From positions 55,011 through 119,010 of the forward strand of contig CAJTMY010000003.1 in assembly GCA_910577355.1 (NCBI GenBank): a stretch of 64,000 bases of DNA. Direction: 5' to 3'. Positions 28,706-36,531 of the stretch are shown here, piece after piece. The DNA is from an uncultured Muribaculaceae bacterium. GTDB taxonomy: Bacteria; Bacteroidota; Bacteroidia; Bacteroidales; Muribaculaceae. The notes under the pieces are model-generated. The model made no database searches. It was not told the DNA's origin and saw only the letters and a program-made list of their open reading frames with translations. The translations under genes were made by a program, and so were the position numbers. Numbering within the stretch: position 1 is the first letter of the stretch; each line of letters opens with the position of its first letter.

Positions 28706-28734
28706 TTGAAATTAAGATTTTTTGTATAAATTTG
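28706..28734 (+). promoter_or_regulatory. Promoter of the TIR/nSTAND operon
   Basis: TTG at 28706-28708, 18-base spacer, TAAATTTG at 28727-28734; ATG of the first gene is 28 bases further at 28762. It is divergent from the FKBP promoter. Confidence 0.6.
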
Positions 28735-28761
28735 CAGAAACCTTGTCGCATTTTTGATTTT

Positions 28762-29724
28762 ATGGAAAAGACCGCATATTTTGAATCATTGCTCGGGCGC
28801 GATATGTTGCGCTATGTATTGATGCGCAAGCCTTCGCTTGACGATTCTGATGTAATAAGCCGCCTTATGGCGGAGATTGATGTAGCCGACATCATGGGGC
28901 GTCTCAAAGCCGTCATAAAGGATGTTATAGACGAGCATATTTCGGGTCGCGCATACGGCGATCATGCCCCGGCGCCTGCCGGACATCTCGATCCATGGCT
29001 CCGTCCCGGCATAGTGAATGATATGATGGCCGATTATGCCGCTCGTCTTGACAGCCTGCTCATACCGGCCGACCGCATAGTCCGCGTGATGTCGCGCATC
29101 GAGAGTCTAACATGGATACAGGGCCTCGGGGATATGGCCGAGGATATATACGCTTTTATGCACGGAGCGCTCAAGCGTGCCGATGAGTATGGGGGAATAC
29201 CCGTATCGGGGCCGCATCGCGATGTGCTGATGAATAATTATCAGCTTGCCGAGCGTATCACCGTCGTAGAGCATATTACCGGTGGAAACGATGAGGATAT
29301 AAGGCGTTATCTCGACACGCTGCACGAATATGCCCGTGCCCGCTGCGAGGAAGTGCTGTACAGCAAGATAGCCGGCATGTACCGCGTGGTGGCCGGTTCG
29401 GAGGATCTGCGGCATGTTGCCGACCGGTTTGCCTCGATGCGGCTCGACCTGAAAGACATGGACATGAAGATCCCGGAACCGAATCCGGCCTGGGATGCCG
29501 AATACAAACACCTGGTACCGGTCGATTTCTACGAGCGAAACATAGAGAGCATCGACGGCGCCATGGCATTCCGCATGGTGCTGTTGCAGGCTTTCGGCCG
29601 CCATGAAGAAGAGCTGCGGGCCGAAGGTTTTCTCGGCAGCGACGGCGAGCTACGCATATTCACCAATACGGCTTTCGATCCATTCCGCTGGATGGCGCGA
29701 AGCATTCAAATGATATTAAACTGA
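28762..29724 (+). CDS. Unknown 320-aa protein, first gene of the TIR/nSTAND operon
   Basis: I do not recognise any family. The protein starts MEKTAYFESLLGRDML, has no signal peptide or membrane helix, and looks almost wholly alpha-helical with many charged pairs. It has a region rich in Met, Asp and Arg (RVMSRIESLTWIQGL, YIFMHG-like) and a Trp-containing tail (FDPFRWMARSIQMIL). It ends four bases before the TIR gene and shares its promoter, so it is probably a subunit, adaptor or sensor of that system. Earlier in-frame ATGs lie upstream of the promoter and were rejected. Confidence 0.75.
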   Translation: MEKTAYFESLLGRDMLRYVLMRKPSLDDSDVISRLMAEIDVADIMGRLKAVIKDVIDEHISGRAYGDHAPAPAGHLDPWLRPGIVNDMMADYAARLDSLLIPADRIVRVMSRIESLTWIQGLGDMAEDIYAFMHGALKRADEYGGIPVSGPHRDVLMNNYQLAERITVVEHITGGNDEDIRRYLDTLHEYARARCEEVLYSKIAGMYRVVAGSEDLRHVADRFASMRLDLKDMDMKIPEPNPAWDAEYKHLVPVDFYERNIESIDGAMAFRMVLLQAFGRHEEELRAEGFLGSDGELRIFTNTAFDPFRWMARSIQMILN

Positions 29725-29728
29725 GACA

Positions 29729-31162
29729 ATGGCAATCAAACCCTCGGGAGTCTGTGCCGAACCCGGGTCGCGGCGGGCGACATTCGACGAAGCGGCGCTC
29801 ATCGACGGCGTGTACAACAACGATTATATCCTTGTGGCCGGCTCGGGCGTGATGCTTGATCGGGATAAGTTCCCCGAGGCCGACGGCGACATCAACACCT
29901 TGCTGTTGCAGACAATAAGCGTCGAGCGCGGCAAGAACTTCCGTTCGCTTGCCGAGGTGAAGGCTGATCTCAAACCGCAGGAGATATCGCCGGTATATGA
30001 TATCCTTGTCAATCGCAACGAATACGATATCGATGAGATATGCCCCGAGCTGCGCAGGTTGCTTGAGACATATCTGTTCCGCTTTGTGTTCACCACTACG
30101 CCCGACAGCTATATGGAGCTGCTGATGCGCAGGCTGTGGGGCGACAGTCTCCTTGTGGTGAATCTGTCGGACGAGCGTTCGCTCACCGCTTTCTGCAACG
30201 CGCTTGTCGAGGCTCGCGCCACGGGCTACTGCCGCCCCACGTTGTTTTATGTATTCGGCAAGGCCATCAGGGGCAATGTGAATCCGACACGTTTTCTCGA
30301 GAGCGACGAGGATGCCATACTGTATGTAGAGCGCTGGATGAAGCTCGACAAGGACAAGGCGCCTATCGTCGACTTCCTGCGCGGAAAGAAGCTGCTGGGA
30401 TTGGGATGCCGGTATGAGGACTGGTACTTCCGCTTCTTCTGGTATATACTCAAGCGGCAGTTCGGCAGCGGCGCCGTCAGCGGCAATCACTTCGGTCCGA
30501 CGCTCAGCGACAATGTGGTGATGGATGCCGCCGAGCCGAGTCTCCGGGAATATCTCGACAGTATCAACGTGTGCGTGCACGACGACCCTTGGCAATTCAT
30601 GAGCCGCATCCACGATATCCTCACATCTACCGCACCGTCATCGCCCTACGCCGGCATAGTGCGCGAGAAGATGCTCGGGCGCCAGATATTTCTGTCGTAC
30701 AAGATGGATCCTGACCACGCGGCAGCTTCGGAGCTGTTTCGGCGGCTTGTTTCAGCGGCTCCGTTCCGCATATGGTTCGACCAGTCGCGCCTGCTTGGCG
30801 GCGACCGATACAATCCCGAGATAAAGGCGGCGATAGCAGGCAGCAAGGTGTTCATTCCGGTACTCACACGCACAGTGGCTGAGGTGATACGCAGCATTGA
30901 TGTCAATGCTACCGAAGTGCCCTATTTCGTGCAGGAATGGCGTATGGCACGCGAGGTGCCCGGCATCAGGATAATCCCCGTGGCGTTTGACGGCTACAAT
31001 CTCCGGGGTCCGGAGCATCAGATATTCGAGTCCATAATACTCAAAGACCCCGACGATGCACCCTCGGGCATAGACCTTGGCGATGCCGGCGATATGCCGC
31101 AGACAGAATTCGGCAAGCTTGTGAAATCGGTATACACTCAGCTCGGAATTGACTATGAATAA
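29729..31162 (+). CDS. SIR2-like/TIR-domain protein, putative NAD-acting effector
   Basis: A 477-aa cytoplasmic protein. Residues 319-425 are a TIR domain: RQIFLSYKMDPD, then FRIWFDQSRLLGGDRYNPEI, KVFIPVLT and YFVQEWRMA, whose Glu403 sits where catalytic TIRs have the NADase glutamate. Residues 30-245 resemble a SIR2-like domain (VAGSGV 36-41, FVFTTTPDSYME 119-130, KKLLGLGCRYEDW 220-232). However, the usual catalytic Asn of TTN and His of HG read TTTPD and FG, so this half is probably inactive and structural. The gene overlaps the nSTAND gene by eight bases. Bacterial TIRs typically cleave NAD or make signalling nucleotides; that role here is inference. Confidence 0.8.
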   Translation: MAIKPSGVCAEPGSRRATFDEAALIDGVYNNDYILVAGSGVMLDRDKFPEADGDINTLLLQTISVERGKNFRSLAEVKADLKPQEISPVYDILVNRNEYDIDEICPELRRLLETYLFRFVFTTTPDSYMELLMRRLWGDSLLVVNLSDERSLTAFCNALVEARATGYCRPTLFYVFGKAIRGNVNPTRFLESDEDAILYVERWMKLDKDKAPIVDFLRGKKLLGLGCRYEDWYFRFFWYILKRQFGSGAVSGNHFGPTLSDNVVMDAAEPSLREYLDSINVCVHDDPWQFMSRIHDILTSTAPSSPYAGIVREKMLGRQIFLSYKMDPDHAAASELFRRLVSAAPFRIWFDQSRLLGGDRYNPEIKAAIAGSKVFIPVLTRTVAEVIRSIDVNATEVPYFVQEWRMAREVPGIRIIPVAFDGYNLRGPEHQIFESIILKDPDDAPSGIDLGDAGDMPQTEFGKLVKSVYTQLGIDYE

Positions 31163-34100
31163 ACTGAAAGCTGCTTTGCGACGCATGTTTGGCCGTAGCG
31201 CTGCGCGGCCTGTGCACGACGAATCAAATCCATGGGCCGGACTGATGTCTTATTCCGACCCCGCCGCCGGCTCGACACTGCGCTTCTGTGGCCGCGACCG
31301 CGAGACGGCCGACCTTTTCTATCTCGTCGACAACAACTTCATAGTCACCATGTATGGCAAGAGCGGCATAGGCAAGACCTCGCTGCTCAACGCCGGCCTG
31401 TTTCCCAAGCTGCGCGCCGAGGGATATCATCCAGTGGCTATCCGCCTCGGGATGATGGACGATGGCGATCTGTCGAAGAATATCATAGCGCTGATCGACA
31501 GTGAGATGAAGCGTCAATACAGCGACGACTCCGTGGAGCTGCGCGATATCGGCGGCATCAATGCCGATACGCCCGATTCGAACCTGTGGCGCTACTTTGC
31601 CTCGCACCGCTTTCACGACGCCGGGGGCAATGTGATATTTCCGGTGGTGGTGTTCGACCAGTTCGAGGAGGTGTTGCGCCACAACCGCGACGGCGCCCTC
31701 GCGCTGCTGCGCGAGCTGTCGTTCATGGCCGATGCCGGCAACGCCATCGCCGACGGCTATGTGGCCGGCAAGCCTTATTCGTACGACTTCAACTTCCGAT
31801 TCGTGCTGTCGATCCGCGAAGACGACCTATACCGCCTCGAGGATATCGTAGACCGTAATTACATATCACGCATCAAAGACTGCCGCTACCGCCTTCAGAA
31901 TCTCTCCGACGACGGTGCTGCCCGTGTCATCGGCGACATTGGTGCTCCGTATATACGTCCCGACGACCTTGCCGGCGTAACAAAGCTTATCACCGATGCC
32001 TCGCGCAACAGCGAGGACGGCCTTGTCAACACCAACGTGCTGTCGCTGCTGTGCGCACGCATGTATGAGCGCTATACCGATTCCAAGGCCGACGCCATCA
32101 CCACCCGTATGGTGGAGTCGTTCATATCCGAAAACCCCTTCGAGAAATATTACGAAGAGGCCGTAAAAGACCTGTCGGAAGGCGAAAAACGCTTTATCGA
32201 AGACCGCCTCATCGACCCCGATGGCCGTCGTAACTCCATCAGCGAAAAGGAATTCGCTGACAACGTGCGCAACTCCCGCCGGCTGTTCGAGGGACGCAAC
32301 CGCATAATGCAGCGTGTGAGCGCCTCAGCCGGCTCCAAGAACACAAATGTGGAATTACTCCACGACGCCATGTGTCCTGTCATCCTCCGCAACCGCACCG
32401 CAAGGCTGGAGCAGAAGAACGGCATTATAACCGGATTGTGCCTCACCATTATAGGTGGTATATCTTATTATTGTCTTGAAACGGGGCTTCTTGACAATAT
32501 AGTTTATTTCTTTTTTGCATGCATGAACGGCAACTTTACATTCGATAATGTGGAGGCTATTGCATCGTTTATCGCTATCGTTATGTTCCCGTTTATGGCC
32601 GGTATGGTCATTTATCATAGCCGTATGCCGTGGTATTTGGCCGCATTGCCGTTTTTCATAACATGGATTCCGTTTGTATTATTTGGCGATTCGTATTTCA
32701 ATGTTTCTTTCGCAATAATTGTAAGTATATCATTTCTGTTCTTACCTCTTACGGTATTGGATAAAGAGAATAAACAGCCACTGCGTAAAGTATTGGCAAA
32801 GATATGGGGGTTGCTGTCTGTCAAACTTTTCTATTTGGCTTTGGCTTGTTATCTTTTCGTGCAGTCCATATTCAATACAGACTCAGGTTTTATTATCAAC
32901 AGTACGGATTCATCATGGGGTATAGTGGTGATACCGTTGCTTGTGCTTGATATATCGGTAGCGCTATTTAAGATACCATGTAAAAAATGGCAGGTTATAG
33001 CTTATATATGTCTGTTGCTTATGTTGTGCGTGGGATCTTTCCTATTGGAATTTACGTCGGTGACAAATATATGTGGAATATTTCTATCCTTAGTCCTTTT
33101 ATGGATTATGTCGCGAGGTATTGACCTATTTGGCAGAATTATATTTCTTTTAATAAATATCAATGCTCTTATTGCAATCTTTTGGTTTAATCTCGGCTAT
33201 AATCCGCTTCATTTTCAAGATAATGAAGTAGTGCGGGTGTTTCCGTGGGAGACAGTTGTCGTAAGGCAGGATGGACTTTATGGTACTGCTGCGCCTAAGA
33301 CCGGTAAAATGATTGTTGACGCACAGTTTGACAGCATAAAAGACATGACGCTTATCCGTAAACTTGAAAAGCCTTATGGCGACATTATCGATCGTATGAT
33401 GATTTTTGGCGCGCCTTGGTATTTGGAAAGGAGAGATAGCTCATGGCTGCTCAAATCAATATATTATAACAACTGGAAGCAGCCTAAAATAAAAAATCCG
33501 ATTGCAGACAGTATCCGTGCAAAAGCATTCGAAGGCTACTACCGTCTTAAAAACGCGACCATATCATATATCATAAATGGTAATGACAGCGCATTGAACC
33601 GATTGCCATACCAATTAATACCGCTGAGCGAGTTATTGCAACGCGATCTTGACGCGAAGCTTGATACGCTCTCGGCCAATGCCGGCAGTATCAATGAGCC
33701 AATGGTATGCAATGTTATAGAAGCTCTCTCTCGCCGCATGTATCTGAATATGATGCGCGAGGCGTTGCTCAAGAAGAATTATACCAACGTATGCGACTGG
33801 TATCTGAGTTATTATATGTCAGTATTGCTCACAGATGAAATCCCTAAAGGATATAATATAAGTTTCTCGGCGAATAAGGAATTCAATCTCAATGTAAACG
33901 GAGAACATTTCAAAGAAGTGCCGGTAAATATAGCTATTACGGTGCGGCAGCTTGCGGAACGCAATGATGCAGTTGCTTGGTACAATATGTTTTATATCCT
34001 TTTCTTCGCAGAATATCAAAATGATATGAATGGATATTTAGCTGCTATACAACAAAACAATAATGAGCTTGAAAACCTTAAACATCAGACATCGGCTCAC

Positions 34101-34727
34101 ATAAATGGGCAGGCCAAATACAAAAAGTATTTGCAAGGTATACTATCGACAGTAAATGCAGCTAATGCTGAACAGTCTCAAATTCTTGAGGATCTTCAAG
34201 GCGCAGCTTTGCTGCCCGATTCTCTCAAAGATGAGGTCATAGCTCGCAGCATAAAATCTTTGCTTGAAATTGTACCGGCGATGAATTCTATAAAGAGCGA
34301 TCTTAAGGCATCGATGGTCGATTATTCAAATTCAAATGCTGAAATAGATTCTATGATTTCGGCAGCAAACGGCATTGCTCTCATAAAATTAGACCACGAT
34401 TTCGAGTCGCTTATACAATCGACATATAAACGATTGCTTGATATCGTTGAGAAAGATCCCAACAATATCTACAACGGTCTTTTCATCACACTATGCGAGC
34501 GGCTGTATACGATGGGGGCAATACGTCTCTATGATATGTCTGAGCAAAAGAAGAAGATGGATTATATAGTACCGCTACGCGTGAGTGGTACATATCGCCT
34601 TGTAGTGCAGGTCGACTCGCTGCGGCACAAGCAGAACGAGCTTATTAACAATGTGAAAGGGGCATATCAAAAGCAAAATGAAGATTTGCAGGAGCTTATT
34701 GACCAACTCAACTCCATGCCGAAGTAG
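31155..34727 (+). CDS. nSTAND1-type membrane ATPase, partner of the TIR protein
   Basis: An 1190-aa protein. Residues 25-50 (NPWAGLMSYSD, FCGRDRE) and Walker A GKSGIGKTSLLNAG (about 68-81) identify the novel STAND NTPase 1 family; Walker B is VVVFDQFEEVL near 165 and FRFVLSIREDDLYRL follows. Nine membrane helices lie between about 420 and 685. The C-terminal 500 residues are soluble, with one WG-type repeat (VRQDGLYGTAAPKTG), then helical, partly coiled-coil sequence. I chose the ATG at 31155, overlapping the TIR stop by eight bases. The part after 32.4 kb is strikingly AT-rich compared with the NTPase part, so the sensor half may be exchangeable. Confidence 0.85.
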   Translation: MNKLKAALRRMFGRSAARPVHDESNPWAGLMSYSDPAAGSTLRFCGRDRETADLFYLVDNNFIVTMYGKSGIGKTSLLNAGLFPKLRAEGYHPVAIRLGMMDDGDLSKNIIALIDSEMKRQYSDDSVELRDIGGINADTPDSNLWRYFASHRFHDAGGNVIFPVVVFDQFEEVLRHNRDGALALLRELSFMADAGNAIADGYVAGKPYSYDFNFRFVLSIREDDLYRLEDIVDRNYISRIKDCRYRLQNLSDDGAARVIGDIGAPYIRPDDLAGVTKLITDASRNSEDGLVNTNVLSLLCARMYERYTDSKADAITTRMVESFISENPFEKYYEEAVKDLSEGEKRFIEDRLIDPDGRRNSISEKEFADNVRNSRRLFEGRNRIMQRVSASAGSKNTNVELLHDAMCPVILRNRTARLEQKNGIITGLCLTIIGGISYYCLETGLLDNIVYFFFACMNGNFTFDNVEAIASFIAIVMFPFMAGMVIYHSRMPWYLAALPFFITWIPFVLFGDSYFNVSFAIIVSISFLFLPLTVLDKENKQPLRKVLAKIWGLLSVKLFYLALACYLFVQSIFNTDSGFIINSTDSSWGIVVIPLLVLDISVALFKIPCKKWQVIAYICLLLMLCVGSFLLEFTSVTNICGIFLSLVLLWIMSRGIDLFGRIIFLLININALIAIFWFNLGYNPLHFQDNEVVRVFPWETVVVRQDGLYGTAAPKTGKMIVDAQFDSIKDMTLIRKLEKPYGDIIDRMMIFGAPWYLERRDSSWLLKSIYYNNWKQPKIKNPIADSIRAKAFEGYYRLKNATISYIINGNDSALNRLPYQLIPLSELLQRDLDAKLDTLSANAGSINEPMVCNVIEALSRRMYLNMMREALLKKNYTNVCDWYLSYYMSVLLTDEIPKGYNISFSANKEFNLNVNGEHFKEVPVNIAITVRQLAERNDAVAWYNMFYILFFAEYQNDMNGYLAAIQQNNNELENLKHQTSAHINGQAKYKKYLQGILSTVNAANAEQSQILEDLQGAALLPDSLKDEVIARSIKSLLEIVPAMNSIKSDLKASMVDYSNSNAEIDSMISAANGIALIKLDHDFESLIQSTYKRLLDIVEKDPNNIYNGLFITLCERLYTMGAIRLYDMSEQKKKMDYIVPLRVSGTYRLVVQVDSLRHKQNELINNVKGAYQKQNEDLQELIDQLNSMPK

Positions 34728-34748
34728 ATTGGCTATGTTGATATAATC

Positions 34749-34765
34749 GGCGTCCGTCGGACGCC
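34749..34765. repeat. Short perfect palindrome downstream of the nSTAND gene
   Basis: GGCGTCCG and CGGACGCC around a single T. There is no T-run after it, so it is a weak terminator candidate; it resembles the palindrome at 10641-10662. Confidence 0.45.
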
Positions 34766-34773
34766 CAAACAAA

Positions 34774-34805
34774 AATCTGTGCGAATCTGCGGAATCTGTG
34801 TGGGG
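34774..34805 (+). repeat. Dispersed intergenic repeat, copy 1
   Basis: A 32-base element made of three AATCnGnG units ending GTGTGGGG. It matches the reverse complement of 63614-63645 at 26 of 32 positions. Confidence 0.6.
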
Positions 34806-34830
34806 TTGCCGGGCGGGTGTAAGTTTTTTC

Positions 34831-34860
34831 TTGTCGGGAGAGAAATATTTTGTATTTTTG
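34831..34860 (+). promoter_or_regulatory. Promoter of nadB
   Basis: TTG at 34831-34833, 19-base spacer, TATTTTTG at 34853-34860, ATG at 34878. Confidence 0.7.
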
Positions 34861-34877
34861 CCGAAAATCTCGATGCA

Positions 34878-36452
34878 ATGACTTATCAATATGATTTTCT
34901 CGTTATCGGCTCGGGTATAGCCGGTATGAGTTTCGCGCTTAAAGTGGCCCGCAAGGGGCGTGTGGCACTGATCTGCAAGACCACCCTCGAGGAGGCCAAC
35001 ACGGCTCTTGCCCAGGGCGGCGTAGCCTCGGTGACAAACCTTGAGGTAGACGATTTCGACAAGCATATCCACGACACTATGGTGGCCGGCGACTGGCTCA
35101 GCGACCCCGCCGCTGTGGAACAGGTGGTGAAGGGCGCTCCCGCGCAGATACGCGAGCTTATAGGCTGGGGTGTCGATTTCGACAAGAGGGAAGACGGCTC
35201 TTTCGACCTGCACCGCGAGGGCGGTCATTCGGAGTTCCGCATCCTGCACCATGCCGACAACACCGGCTTCGAGATTCAGGAAAGCCTCGTGAAGGCCGTG
35301 CGCGAGAATCCAAATATTGATGTATACGACCACCACTTCGCCATCGAGATAATCACCCAGCACCATCTGGGCAAGATAGTGACCCGCCGCACGCCCGACA
35401 TCACCTGCTATGGCGCATATATACTCGACGAGGCCACCGGCTCGGTCGACACGTTCCTGTCGAAGATCACCGTGATGGCCACAGGCGGCGTGGGCGCCGT
35501 GTATCAGACCACGACCAATCCTCTCGTGGCCACCGGCGACGGCATAGCCATGGTGTACCGCGCCAAGGGTACCGTGCAGGATATGGAATTCATCCAGTTC
35601 CACCCCACGGCACTGTTCCATCCCGGCGACCGCCCGTCGTTTCTCATCACCGAGGCCATGCGCGGCTACGGCGCCGTACTGCGCAACCTGCGCGGCGAGG
35701 AATTCATGCACAAGTACGACCCGCGCCTGTCATTGGCGCCCCGCGACATCGTGGCCCGCGCCATCGATTCGGAGATGAAGCTCTACGGCGACGACCATGT
35801 GTATCTCGACGTCACCCACAAGGATGCCGAGGAGACACGCCGCCACTTCCCCAACATCTACCGCCACTGTCTTGAAATCGGCATCGATATCACCAAGGAC
35901 TATATACCCGTGGCTCCCGCCGCCCACTATCTGTGCGGCGGCATCAAGGTCGACCTCGACGGACAGTCGAGCATCGACCGTCTGTATGCATTGGGCGAAT
36001 GCTCATGTACGGGGCTTCACGGCGGCAACCGACTGGCCTCCAACTCGCTCATTGAGGCAGTGGTGTATGCCGACGCTGCCGCACGGCACGCCACGGCGCG
36101 TATCGACGGCCTAAACTTCCGCACCGATGTGCCGGTATGGAACGACGAGGGCACGCGCCATCCCGAGGAGATGGTGCTGATAACGCAGAGCATCCGCGAG
36201 GTAAACCAGATAATGGGCTATTATGTGGGCATAGTGCGCTCCAATCTGCGCCTCGACCGCGCGTGGAACCGCCTCGACATCCTCTACGAGGAGACCGAGC
36301 GTCTGTTCAAGTGCTCCAAGGCATCGCGCGAGATATGCGAGCTGCGCAACATCATCAATGTCGGCTACCTGATAATGCGCCAGGCCAAGGAACGCAAGGA
36401 GTCGCGCGGCCTCCACTACACTATCGACTATCCCCCGGTGAAGAAAGACTGA
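34878..36452 (+). CDS. nadB: L-aspartate oxidase
   Basis: A 524-aa flavoprotein that oxidises L-aspartate to iminoaspartate, the substrate of NadA, using fumarate or oxygen. The FAD-binding VIGSGIAGMSFALKVA opens the protein, and EANTALAQGGVASV, HREGGHSEFRILH and LGECSCTGLHGGNRLASNSL are family signatures with the active-site residues. I chose the ATG at 34878 because the -7 box at 34853-34860 excludes earlier starts. It is transcribed alone and ends in a strong bidirectional terminator. Confidence 0.97.
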   Translation: MTYQYDFLVIGSGIAGMSFALKVARKGRVALICKTTLEEANTALAQGGVASVTNLEVDDFDKHIHDTMVAGDWLSDPAAVEQVVKGAPAQIRELIGWGVDFDKREDGSFDLHREGGHSEFRILHHADNTGFEIQESLVKAVRENPNIDVYDHHFAIEIITQHHLGKIVTRRTPDITCYGAYILDEATGSVDTFLSKITVMATGGVGAVYQTTTNPLVATGDGIAMVYRAKGTVQDMEFIQFHPTALFHPGDRPSFLITEAMRGYGAVLRNLRGEEFMHKYDPRLSLAPRDIVARAIDSEMKLYGDDHVYLDVTHKDAEETRRHFPNIYRHCLEIGIDITKDYIPVAPAAHYLCGGIKVDLDGQSSIDRLYALGECSCTGLHGGNRLASNSLIEAVVYADAAARHATARIDGLNFRTDVPVWNDEGTRHPEEMVLITQSIREVNQIMGYYVGIVRSNLRLDRAWNRLDILYEETERLFKCSKASREICELRNIINVGYLIMRQAKERKESRGLHYTIDYPPVKKD

Positions 36453-36466
36453 TCCAGATGCTTTAT

Positions 36467-36510
36467 AAAAAGACCGTGGGGCGGCGATGTTGCTGCCCCA
36501 CGGTCTTTTT
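36467..36510. terminator. Bidirectional terminator, nadB versus C10 protease
   Basis: AAAAAGACCGTGGGGC pairs with GCCCCACGGTCTTTTT around a short loop. Both arms carry A/T tails, so it can stop transcription from both convergent genes. Confidence 0.9.
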
Positions 36511-36531
36511 ATAGAGTGGCCGATAAGCCGT

